Shown in pieces: positions 23,075 to 33,836 of a stretch of 64,000 nt of DNA (position 1 is its first letter; each line of letters starts with the position of its first letter). Location: NCBI GenBank assembly GCA_963969595.1, contig OZ018418.1, positions 9,181,001-9,245,000 on the forward strand, written 5' to 3'. A model generated the notes under the pieces. That model saw only the letters and a list, made by a program, of their open reading frames with translations. It did no database searches and was not told the origin of the DNA. Source of the stretch: Neckera pumila (Eukaryota > Streptophyta > Bryopsida > Hypnales > Neckeraceae). A program made the translations under genes and the position numbers.

Positions 23075-23600
23075 TTGATTTAAAGAATTAAGGATTAGTT
23101 CAAATTTGCAAAATCTTTGGTAAAATTTGACCGATTTAGCGGTCATCAAAATTTACCTTAAGTTTTATTCCTTTTGGTAAATTATTTTATCTCTTCTTCT
23201 AAAATCTTCTACCTTTGTTAAGAATTCAATTACTTAATAGTTAAAAAGTTTTAGTAAATTTTGACCAATTGACGGTTCTTCAAAATTTACTCTAACTTTT
23301 ACTTCTTCTTGTTAAATTATTCTAACTTTCTATTTTTCGCTAAAAGTTCTTTTACTTGATCTAAAGTTAAAAGTTCGTTGGTAAATTTTGACCGATTAAC
23401 GGTTCATCAAAATTTACCTTGAGGTTTTTACTCCTCTTGGTAAATTATTTTAATGCTTCTTCTAAATTTCTACCCTCAATAAAAGTTCAATTACTTAAAG
23501 TTAAAAGTTTTAGCAAATTTTGACCGATTCAGCAGTTCATCAAAATTACTCTAGGTTTTACCCCTTTTTGAGATAAATGTAAATTCCTAATTACTTTTGA
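23075..23600. repeat. ~130-bp tandem array with a 39-nt hairpin per unit
   Basis: Four hairpins lie at 23119-23157, 23253-23291, 23380-23418 and 23512-23550, about 127-134 bp apart. The best reads GGTAAATTTTGA, a 15-nt loop containing CCGATTAACGG, then TCAAAATTTACC, giving perfect 12-bp arms. Between hairpins each unit repeats TTACTCCT(C)TTGGTAAATTATTTTA and (A)AAGTTCAATTACTTAAAGTT. Within the nested insertion. Confidence 0.8.
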
Positions 23601-25284
23601 CTTTCTTCCTACTAATCCTTCCCGTTAATTTCTAAGGTAAATAATTGATCAATTTTACGACAAGTTGTGGTAAAATTCTGATAGTTAACTTCTTTTTTTG
23701 ACTTCTATTGGGTTGGTTAAATTAAAATGACGGGGTGGTTAATTTCTTTTATTGTGGAAATTAAAAACCAAAGTTAACTTTTTAAATCCAAAGTAAAGGT
23801 TGTTTAGGTGAAATTAGATTTCACCTAATTCTTATTTACTTCGGAAGAAAAAACTTAATTTGAGTTTAATCCTTTTGGGGATTCTACTTTAAATTTCTAA
23901 CGTTGTAATTTTCTTCTCAATCTCCTACTCTAATTTAGATCCTAAATTCCTTTAGAATATCCTTTGGATGATTTCCTAATTTTTCATTTGTTTCTTGCGA
24001 GGATTTCATTCTCTCACTACTTTTCCAATTTTTATTGGATTTTTATGTTTAATATCTTTTTGGAAAGCTACAAGAAATTCCTACTTGATTTTGAATTCTA
24101 ATACTACTAAATAAATTCTTCTAAGGTTTGATTCTAATTCCTATATTCGGCTCTAGATTTTAAAGCAAATCAAAATTAATTAAAAATCAAAACACAATTA
24201 GGGAGTGAGAATTAAGCACATACTTTGGAATCGTTGATGGTCTCATGCTCCATTTGGATTGTGAAATCCATCCCTTGTTGGTGTGCTCCCTCCATGTTTT
24301 GTATGTATTTGATTCTTGATATTGGAAAAAATGGTCGGTCAGTGGTTATTCCACATTTTCCTTTCCTTATTCCAATTGTAATTAGTTAATTCTCCTTGTT
24401 ATCTTGATGTTTTTTTTTTTCCGTACTAATTTAATTCCAAGATGCCCTAATTTTCTTCTCTTTTAAAAGTCTAAGGTAATGTTTTGGATTTGTTCTAATC
24501 TTTTTAATTTTAGTCTTCTATATTCTATCTTAATACTAAGTAAGTTGTATTTTTATGGTTTCCTATATTTTTTTTTCTAGGACTTTAAGTTTATTTAAGG
24601 CAAATCTCAAATGATTCCAATCTCTAAATGGTCTAAAATGTTTTATAAGTCAAATTTTAGCAAATTAACTTATTCTAAATTTTTCTATGGTTTAAATAAT
24701 TCTAGAAGTATTTTTAATGATCTAATATTTTTTCCTATGGTGATATCTTTTCTTTCCACTAAAGTCTTTAGTTTTTCAAAGGCAAATCTTTGAAAACATC
24801 TAAACTTTTGGAATATTGGTTAGACTATTAGGGAAGTCAAATTTTAGTCACTAAATGGTTTCTAAGTCTTTCCTAAATTTAACTAATTTCTAGAACCATT
24901 AGCAAGTCAATTGTTATTTTGTTTTTTATTTGTTGACTTTAATTCCCACCTTAAATTATGCCAAAGATTTGATTTTTTATTCAAAAGAGAACTTACCTTG
25001 ACTTTTTGGGACCTTCTCCTTCTTCTTCCACAAACATTGTATTAGTCTTCAATTTGTTTCCAATTTGCACTTCACTCTTTATACTTCACAAAAATTTGTA
25101 GCTGATGACTCAGTTTGATTTTCTTCCAAATGCTTGAAGGATGTAGTGCTGTGAGAGCCTGAAAGTATGAGAGAATTTGGAGGCAACCAGGTGCTGGAGG
25201 ACTAGGGATGAGTTATTATTCTTGTGCTTGGAAAGGTATTGCAAGTGAGTTGACTTCTGAATGAGATCACCCTCTCTAGCTTAC

Positions 25285-25500
25285 AAACCAAATTTCAGAC
25301 TTCTTCTGGCTCTAGGCAAAATTTCAGGCTTGTTTTGGCTCTAAGCAAAATTTCAGACTTCTTCTAGCTCTAAGCAAAATTTCAGGCTTCTTCTGGCTCT
25401 AAGCAAAATCTCAGGCTTCTTCCGGCTTCTAAGCAATTTTCAGATTTCTTTTGGCTCTAAGCAATTTTCAGGCTTCTTCTAGCTCTAAGCACTGAAATTT
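25285..25500. repeat. ~34-bp tandem repeat
   Basis: Six to seven units of (G/A)GCTTCTTCTGGCTCTAAGC followed by AAAATTTCAG, with small indels (AAAATCTCAG, AATTTTCAG). A second, shorter duplication of GGCTGGTTCTCTTGG lies at 25687-25750. Confidence 0.8.
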
Positions 25501-27955
25501 TTTAAAAGGTACCGATATCACTGAGAATTTATTATGCTGGGATATAGTTCAAAGAACTAAGCTCGGTGTTCACAATTTGCAAAAAATAAAACCAAAGGGG
25601 GCCCATAGGCATCCTCTCCGTATTTGGTTTTATGATACAAGATGATGGGTGACCAGTATGGCTTGGTCAAGGCAGGCTGACTGGCTGGTTCTCTTGGCTC
25701 TGGCTGGTTCACCAGTCCGGCTTCTGGCTGGTTCTCTTGGACTCTGGTTGGTTACCAGAGACCTGGTATTTTTCAGATTCAGAACCTCGACTGTTGCTTT
25801 GCCACTAATTGGGGTCCCTCAGGACCTTTTTAACCAAAAACTAACTTGGAAATTTCTAAGGCTTGAGGCCGTATTCTAAAGGAAAACCAATGCACTCTTT
25901 TTATGGTTTTTTGGGAACTTCTAAAATTTCTCTCAAGGGCGAAGCTTTTCCGTCTTGGAGGGTACTTCCTCCAAAGGCTGACAAAAACTACTTTAAATTT
26001 GAAATATTAGTGATTAAAAATTGTAACTACGGGCAAAGCTTCGCCGTATTGGGGGGTATGGCCCCAAATTTTGGACAAAATACCACTTAGCGGTTAGTAT
26101 GAGGGTTGGATCTCACCAACTCATTCTAAAATATTTTAACCGACTCTTGGACCACTTCTTCCAACGTCTAGGCTTCAGGGGGAATTTGCAACACTCAATA
26201 GGTGTGAAATTCCTCACCAAAAAAGCTTGGTAGGAAGCTGGTTAGTAGACAACGGACTCAAAACACAAATCCAAGGGTTCCAACTACCGGCTGCGTCGAG
26301 ATCCGGTTGGAATATCCCTGGCGTTAGTACAAAAACCAAAGCAAAGAAAGAAAACACAAAATATGCGTTAGTAGTGATTCAAAGGGACCCCAACATCCTT
26401 TGAATGGCACCAAAAATCAAACAAAGAATGGAATTCAAGACTCTAATGCAATAAAAGCAAGGTTTTTGGTTCCAGACCAAAAACTCAACAATTGCCAACG
26501 ATTTTGGCAAAATAACAAAGCGAGAACCCAGAGCCTCGTGTCGGCTCAATTAACATAAAATGAAGAAAAGGGGTGCAAAGGGAGTCGGTGGGAGCCCTTT
26601 TATACGTTTTTGGGGCTCCCAATTACCTCCTTTTACTCTAAATAATATCTACGTAAACTAAAATAATATCTAAGTAAATTAAAACTACCGATTACTACGC
26701 CTAATTCTACCCTACAGCTGAATGGGCTATATCTTTTGGAGAAAAGCTCCAAATGGAAAACGGTCTGCGGCGTTGGCTCCAGAAGACCCTTTTTAGTCTA
26801 GGAACCCCCTAACCCCTACTCCTAAGTCGATTTTCTTCATAAAAGATAGTATTTTCCAACCTAGTGAAAAAGGTGGAAAATCCAACTCTTGGAGTTTATA
26901 ACTTTTGCTGATTCTAACTAGCCAAGGTTGTCCGGAAGGTCCAAGAATGTCAAAAAAGAGTTGCTGTTGACTTAATTCAGACTTTGTTAGCTCGTTATTT
27001 GCCGGTCCATCCGCGGAATGTTTTGGAATTCCGTTAAATTCCGTTAAATTCCATTAGCGCTGTTGGTTTGGGTAGTTACTGATGTCGGAATGTTGTGAAA
27101 CTTGATTAGGCTCTTATTCAAACCAAAATACACTATCCTAATTTTCAGTGAGATTTTACCATTACCAGATTAATTTCTATGAATTTCTTAATTTGTGGTA
27201 ATTTTGGTTGACTTCCTAGGGAGTCATTTTCTGCAATTTGGAAAATTACGAAATAATTTGGGTAGCTTCTAGGAAGTTTCCAAACCCTTTTTGCAAAATT
27301 CCAACCCAAACTGGTACTTATTCAAGGAGAAATAAATTCCTATCTCCTGATTTCAATTCCTTTACAAAAAAATCTTCCTCATATGAGGGAATCTTGGCAA
27401 TCCGTCTTTGCCATTATGCTCCTGGCATGTTTCTAAGTCAGAAACACCTCTCTCCATGTCGCGGTCGCCTCCTCGTGATTTTCTATGAATTTTGGCTTAA
27501 AAAGTCCTGCGGGGCAACTATTTACCAATATTTTCTTTCAAGCTCGGTTTTCACCCAAACTCTTCTCGTGGGCTTTCTAAGTTATTGGTAAACTATAATG
27601 ACCTACATTTACTATTTTTAGCCAATTCACTATTTGTATGCATCTTCGTGGTAAAAACTCTTTGTAAATTCTATCAGTATTCTAATATTTGGGTGTAGGT
27701 TGGAATTAGAACTCTCCCAATTCCTATTTGGGCTCTCATTTATCCATTTCTACTACTAGAACTTAAGAAAGAGCACATATTCAAATGGTTTTGATGCTTT
27801 TTGGGTTTTCATCTCAACAGGTATCATCCTATCTCAATTTTTCACAAAGTAGTATAATTGGTCAATTTGATAACAATTTACCCATTAAAATGAGTAAAAA
27901 GCAAAACAATTTAGACTCTGAGTTCCAGGTGACAACCTTGGGGCTCACACAGTCT

Positions 27956-29719
27956 CACATTCTTCCTCTTCGTCATCCGAGATCTCCAACGAAAACTTAT
28001 TGGCTTTGGGCAGAGAAGTTTGCTGTATGTGAGTGAACTTCTCCGGATAGATCTAAGCCGGATTCTTGATGACCCCCGCAAGTCCAGCCAAGCTACGACA
28101 AACTACGGATTGCGGTGTAGCAAAGAGTGCAGCTCTAATTGACCGGGTCGGCTCACCTAGGAGAAAGGAGAGCCTTGATCTTGGAATCAAGTCTCTTGCC
28201 TTTTTCGATGTTGAAGCTTCCGCCACTATCACAACAGTTGTTCCCGTCCTCGCCAGAACAAACGTTCCGGTTCCCTCCTTTCCGGACATCAGGGGCATAC
28301 TGGTGTCATTGATCAGCATATCCTGTCCCCTTATCGTATTCTCTTCCGGTACTACTTCTTTGGTCGGAGTCTGCAAGTAATTTTGGACATCCGCGACCTC
28401 CGGGAAACCCTCAAAATCCATCTCCCTGCCCAGATCAAGTTGCTCCAGTAGATGCCGCATCTCCGCCAATACTTTTTCCATCCAGGCTTGGTAGTTGATG
28501 AGCACCCTCAACACATTCGGTCCAAAAGGGTGAGCTTTGTCAGTGAGCTTGTCGGTGAAGAGCCGAGCTCTTAACACTTGCTCCGCTGGAGCTGCCACCA
28601 AAGTCGACAGATTCCGGACGAGGTTGGAAGCGTCTGCCTCCTTCGTCCTCGCCACTTCTAGCTCGCTCTCTAGCTGGGCTACCCGGGATTTGAGATCCGT
28701 CTTGTCCTGCTGCACATTTCGGATGCGGAGCTCCTGCACCTTTAGTGTCTTCGGATCCGTCCTTTTTTGGATTGCATCAGCTATCTGCTTCGGGCAATTC
28801 ACTTCCAAGAGTGTCATGGTTCCGCTGATGTATTACGCCATTTCATTGTGGATCAACCGACACTTGTCGGCCCACTTATGTCCACGCCCCCAAAAATCCT
28901 TCATATACTCATTTTTTGGATATTCCAATTGTTGTTTGTCATCCGTAATCACTTGCTTGCCTCGTGCAACCTAATCCGTGGACTTCCGTCTCCTGATCTG
29001 TTTGTGCGCCAAGGTTTGCTACTCCGATTCCTCCTCTTTGGATTCTCCTTGGACGAGTTCATCCGATTGGACTTCTTTCGTAAACCCGTATTTTATGACC
29101 TCCTCTCCATGGATGTACGCATGCAGCTTCGGTTCAATAAAAAAACCTTGCTGATGGTAGTGGTGGAAAAGATATGGGCTGAGCGGGGTGGCTTTTCTGG
29201 AAGTTGAATGCGCGACTAACTTGGAGTTACGTCCGTAATAAGTCTACTCCAGTTCACTAATCTTCCTTGCATTGCTCCAAATATGGTGCTTACAACTGTG
29301 GCCGTAACTCGGGTGGGCTTCTTTGGATACAGAACTGGAATCAAAAACTCTAGAATCCGGCTATGCTTATCCTCGATATAGTATTGAATACTATCTGCCT
29401 CCTTGTTGTGCGCTGGACCCCGGAACTTAGTCTGCTCGCTTTTATCGTTACAAAGAGCTAATCCAAATCTAGCTTTCTGGAACAAATATACCTCCGCCCA
29501 TATATCCTCCGTCCAGAGCTTGGGTTGGCCTCTCACAGTCAACTGGTACTGATTCGGAACACCTTCTACAAGTTTTGCAATGATCTCATCATTCTTCAAA
29601 CTGTAGAGGCGCAGTAACAATCCGGCGCATCCTATCATTTCTAAGTCCTCTTCTAGGCGTTTCCGGGCTTTCGAATCCTTAGAAAATGCCGGAGACATCA
29701 TCCGGGCCGACCCTGCCAT
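27956..29719 (-). pseudogene. element X accessory/gag-like protein, N-terminal and coiled-coil parts
   Basis: Starts MAGSARMMSPAFSKDSKAR at 29719. The first ~165 codons (to 29216) form the conserved domain shared with Y and Z: RGQPKLWTEDIWAEVY, then EFLIPVLYPKKPTRVTATVV and IFGAMQGRLVNWSRL. After a TAG and a frame change near 29210 the protein continues, and the segment from 28817 holds a heptad-rich helix (LKSRVAQLESELEVARTKEA) and an acidic end (DDEEEECE), where the insertion interrupts it. In-frame stops: TAG at 28053 (Y has CAG), TAG near 28971 and 29010, TAA near 28832. Function unknown; the domain is, to my knowledge, restricted to plant transposable elements. Confidence 0.55.
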
Positions 29720-30190
29720 AGCTTACCGATTCGCAAATCCGATGCAACCGGCATCGACCTCACCGATCTCTCCCTAGCAGGGTCCTAACTCACCACTTTT
29801 TTACTCTCTAAGCACCCGCCACAAGTATAAGAAGAAAGAGAGAAAGAATGGGAGCTGAGCCCTTAAGTATTCGACATTTAGCCAATATTTCCCTAGGGGA
29901 ACGCATATGAGACCGTTCCCGTAACGGAGCCCTAGGGTCTTTAGGCCGGAAGGCTATCGGTCGTAGGCTTTCCAGATCTGTCTTCCGTCCTACGGCTTCT
30001 GTCTGTCACCGGAATATTTATCCAGTTTAGGATTTCTAGCAATCCAAGTATCAGCTATTTCTAATTGCTTTGTAGCTGACCCAAATTCTTAGATACTAAT
30101 AACAAATTCAAAAAAATTAGACTATTCTTACCCAATTTTATCCTATTTCCTATCTATTGGAGTTACTGTAATCCCACATGACCCCCTTTT

Positions 30191-30433
30191 TCAAATGTGA
30201 GAGTCCTCGCAAACATCCTCTTCCTCATCTTCAAATGCCAGATCTAGTTTGCAAACTTCCTCTTCCTCATTCAGAGGGTTTGCTGCTTGCTTTTGAGAGT
30301 AGCAGGCCCACCACTCCTTCTGTGACTTAAAGTGGCTAAAGACCCACTTTTCTATTCTCCAATCTCCTATACTAATCCGAATCCGGTTTGATCCCTCACA
30401 GCAATCCAAAGAATTTTCCGGATCACAAGTCAC
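30191..30433 (-). pseudogene. element Z short gag-like frame
   Basis: Encodes CDPENSLDCCEGSNRIRI, then IGDWRIEKWVFSHFKSQKEW and an acidic tail (EDEEEDVCEDSHI). The Cys pair and aromatic/basic segment could bind nucleic acid. The function is unknown. It is close to the junction with element X and may be an exon fragment. Confidence 0.35.
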
Positions 30434-31069
30434 ACAAAGACCCCCCGTACGATCCTCTTATACTACAACAACCTTGGCGCCAAGTTCCATCTGTACAAAG
30501 TTAGGTGGTTACAAGTGTACTCGTCCGTTCCAACATCAACTAAAGCTCTTCTGTTTATCAACTAGGGTAGCAAGACCTCTCAAGAGATCGGACACTCAAC
30601 CGGATTTCCCACCCAGGAGTTCTAGCGTGACTAAGGAATCCCTCCCTATCCGCCTAGCCTAACAACAACTATCTCGACCGGAAACTTAAACCTTAGAAAT
30701 GCTGAGGAACTGAAGTCCACTCCCAACTCTTTCACAACCTGCTTACTTGCACATAAGATCAAAACAAGAATACCAAAGGGAGAAATCACCCCCAAACCAA
30801 CGTGCGCCTTCCTAACTCCTCACCATACAGCCTTGCCACACACAGGAGAGACACACAACAAGAGGCCAATAAAAGACACCAGCAAAATTTGGGCGAAAAA
30901 GACTCGCAGCTCCCGAGTAGGGGCTGGCTTATATACAACTTGATTTTCAAAGGCAAAAAGGCCCTCCAAAATTCGCGCGAAACTTCCGGGTCCAATACTA
31001 ACTGGCCAGATTGGACCAACATCTGATCCGGTCTTAACTACCTTACAAAAAAAATACATTCCTACCTAC

Positions 31070-32611
31070 CTACCCTGCAACTCCTCCACCTAGTGTAGGA
31101 CGCTTGGGTTCCACAAGTAGTTGGTTGAAGACTTTTGTCAAATTCTTGCTCCGCTCCTCGGCAGCAGGATCCGAAACATTTGATCCTACCAATGAATTCA
31201 GATGAATTGGTTGTCTAGGCCTAGGCCTTTGTTGGCTCTTCTTTGACTCAAGAGTCCGATCCTTGGGCTCCCTCAGACTCGATCCTTCTACCACGAATGA
31301 TTCTGACAGTGAGAGGTCCGAAAGCTGGATTTCCCGGGAGTACATGGATCCGTTCAGCTTTTGGCTGCTGACGTCCATCTAGTTGGCTGCCTCCCTTGCC
31401 GCCACCATTGCCGCTTTCACCTGATCGTTAAAGTTAGTCAGGATCCAAACTATCGGGGAATCGGATACTTTCTTCTCCTCGTGTACTCTCTTGTCAAATA
31501 ACTCCTCCTTAACAGCGACAAATCCGGATGCTTCGAGGGTGGCCTTCACCATTTTGGCCACCTTCCGGGTTGCGTCCGCCATCTCCCCAATTGTGGCTTT
31601 ATCCTCTTTCAAGGCAACCATCTCCGCCTTCAAAGTGTCAACTTCCTCCTAAAGCCGACAAATCTCTCTCTCTTGCTGCCGGTGCTCTTCCGGATTGGTG
31701 ATGTGTTGTGCTACCTTAGCCGGTAGCCTACTGTGTCCCAATGTGCTCACCAACTCTCCGATACTAGCAAGGATCCTTCTCTTAATCTCCCAATCGGAAA
31801 GTATTCTACAGAGGATGGGGGTCAACTGATTGAAGGAATCACTCAGGTCTTCGGGATTCGACATCTCCACTTCCAGTCCTTGTTCAGGAGTTGACCAGTT
31901 GGTAGGAGGGATTCTTCTTTTATGAGGAGGCGTCGTCTTCATCCGCTTCCTCGTCGTAAGGTGCTCCTCCTCATCTTCTTCTTCCGTCTCGGGTTCAAAT
32001 CCGGATACATCCTCCGGTTCGCCATCCAAAACCAACTCTTCATACTTCAGGATGGATTCCTAAATATTCTATGTCTTCTCCTCCGTGTCGATGAGGGGTT
32101 GGTTGCACTGGTAGAGGTGAAAGAGATAGGGATTCAAAGGAGTGGCCCTACTCTTTCCAACTCTCGTTACAACCTAGGATACTAGATCGCAAAAGATTCG
32201 GGCCCAATTCACTTTCTGTTCTCCGCTCAGGGCCCCAAAAATGGTGTTGCCAAAAGTCATTGTCATCCTTATTGGCTTCTTCGGGTGGATGATTGGGATC
32301 AGGAACTGGAGAAGGCGGAGGTGCTGGTCGTTTATGCAATCCACGACCGTATATCCGTCCTTGCTGCTCAGCTCTCCGTGAAACTTGTCATGGATAAACT
32401 CAACCCTCTGTGCCACCATGCCAAAATTCCCTAACCGGAAGTTGTAGACCTCTCTCCACCTCTCTTCTTCCCACTTGGTTGGGCGCCCCCGGACAATATT
32501 ATCGAACTGATTCAACATTTTGCACTTCAAGTCTTTCACCATTTGCTTGTCTATAAACCTCCACGGTTTATTCATCAACCCCACACAGCCCATCGCATTG
32601 AGGTCATCCAT
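31070..32611 (-). pseudogene. element Z accessory protein, one frame with five premature TAGs
   Basis: A single minus-strand frame runs from MDDLNAMGCVGLMNKPW (32611) to a terminal TAG at 31070. It is interrupted only by TAG at 32174, 32069, 32060, 31649 and 31379, with no frameshift. The N-terminal part matches element X: RGRPTKWEEERWREVYNF, then LQFLIPIIHPKKPIRMTMTF and IFGALSGEQKVNWARIF. The middle is acidic (ETEEEDEEEHLTTRKRMK). The C-terminal part is helical (LKAEMVALKEDKATIGEMAD) and ends in a Pro/Arg-rich tail. Function unknown. Confidence 0.6.
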
Positions 32612-33285
32612 GAGCTCGGTCCTCGCCGATTCCTCGGAGGGGATGACCGGAACTACTTTCTGGAGCTTAATCTCAGAGGAGGAACTGGGGGCTCCCGGTC
32701 TGCTCTTGCAAAGCTAAGGCATGGACACAGACTTGCTAGCTGGATCCTTCCTAGTCGCTACCTCACTCTCTCCTAGCCGCACATCCCGTTCTTCACTTTC
32801 CCTCGTCCAATGTCAACCGGAAGTCAACACAAGACCTGCAGCCCTCACAATCTCAACCTCTTCCGCACTCTTCCGCACTTGCACTCAAGTTTCCATGCAC
32901 ACAACGGCTCTAATGCAGACGCAGGCATTAAAGCGCTCAAGGTCAGCTCCAAAACTCAAGGGAAGTAAAGGAGTGAAATGGGGACAACCAGCCTTTATAT
33001 AATCCCAGGACCCCTGACTGGTCATCATGACCTTTTCGGGTTCGGTCCATAGCAATTTGGTTCAACCCTAATCCAATCCGAGATAAGTTCCAAATATGAT
33101 TCCGCTCCTGAGTACTAATACTGTGATCCGATCAGATCCAGTTTACCCCTTACTACATTAGCTTTGTCTATCTTCAGTCTTCTTCTGCCTCCTAGTAGGA
33201 TCCAGATCCTAATTACTCGTTTTCGCTCCAACTTTTAGGTAAGCAAGGGAAAACCAAAATTTCTGGTTGCAACACCCCTTTTATT

Positions 33286-33836
33286 TTTTACTTGGGTTGC
33301 TGCCTGCGAGGTCGTCAATTTGGAGTTTACAGTTGATTATGACAATTTTTGCAACTTCAATTGTTTGTAGAGTGAGAGAGCACTCAATGAACTTCATAGC
33401 CTTGGCTCATCCTTCTTTCACTAGGTGCAATCCAAGCGTTAGATAGTTCTGAGTGGAGAGGTAGGTCTTTGCAACTTTCAACTCTAAACACCTTGATTGC
33501 ATGAATAGAAAGTCGCAAGGGCCTTGTTGAATTCAGAACCTGGGAATGTTGCACGTTTGAATGTAGGTAGCTTCAAAGGACGTTGAACAAAGTGCTGACC
33601 TTGTTCTTCAGTTTTTTTATAGAGCCATAAGTTGTTGAACAATTTGTTTCACAAAATCTGCAACCTTTTCAGTTTAGGGTTTTTTGAAAATATTTTGCAC
33701 TGATGGTGTTGAACCAACTTTTTTGTTTGGCTAATGTTGCTGTAATTCAAGTTTGTGAGCAGGGACAAGGCAGGCAACCAGCTAGGGAAAAAGCTAGTCC
33801 CGCTAGGTATTAGGCAGATTGAAGAGGGAATAACAG
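33286..33836. other. intergenic, nothing recognised
   Basis: GT-rich and T-rich sequence without a convincing open frame. It separates element Z from the first recognisable exon of gene C, whose acceptor is AATAACAG ending at 33836. Upstream exons homologous to the ParB-like half of gene B were not found here. Confidence 0.35.

Larger units (their letters stand above)
22703..27951. mobile_element. ~5.25-kb AT-rich insertion nested in element X
   Basis: Comparison with element Y shows this block is foreign to X. The 4-bp word GTCT lies at both edges (22699-22702 and 27952-27955) and is a candidate target-site duplication. Its ends (GTGAGTG.. and ..GCTCACACA) give only a weak inverted match. 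No transposase or retroviral-type protein is encoded; the frames near 25.65, 26.0, 27.3 and 27.8 kb are short and lack recognisable domains. It contains two internal tandem arrays. A non-autonomous element is likely, class unknown. Confidence 0.55.
21447..30178 (-). mobile_element. element X: TCCGGA-rich retroelement-like unit, split by an insertion
   Basis: Both ends match element Y (39987-42340) by eye. The right end reads AATCCCACA (minus strand starts TGTGGGATT) and the left end carries CAAAGATGTGCTAA(G/A)ATAACAC. The element is unusually rich in TCCGGA/CCGG words compared with its AT-rich neighbours. The coding strand is minus. Continuity with Y is broken between 22702 and 27952, where about 5.25 kb of unrelated AT-rich DNA interrupts the reading frame. 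No reverse transcriptase, integrase or transposase domain is visible, so it is non-autonomous or only a gag-like remnant. 'Retroelement-like' is inference from the TG..CA-type ends and the accessory protein. Confidence 0.6.
30179..33285 (-). mobile_element. element Z: relative of X and Y, degenerate
   Basis: Lies directly beside X in the same orientation. Its right edge ends GGTTGCAACA, so the minus strand would start TGTTGCAACC, a plausible LTR-type terminus. It encodes a diverged version of the X domain (see 31070-32611) and, at 30191-30433, a frame reading IGDWRIEKWVFSHFKSQKEWW that resembles gag-like segments of plant elements. No polymerase or integrase is visible. Nested or tandem insertion of related elements is the likely history. 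Confidence 0.5.

Noticed and set aside
23075..23600. CRISPR-like regular spacing of palindromic repeats
   Set aside because: Eukaryotic context, degenerate repeats, spacers that are also repeated, and no cas genes. It is a tandem array with a hairpin in each unit.
25649..26090. Two short frames in the nested insertion with hydrophobic residues
   Set aside because: They cross a GGCTGGTTCTCTTGG duplication and have no recognisable domain; probably non-coding element DNA.
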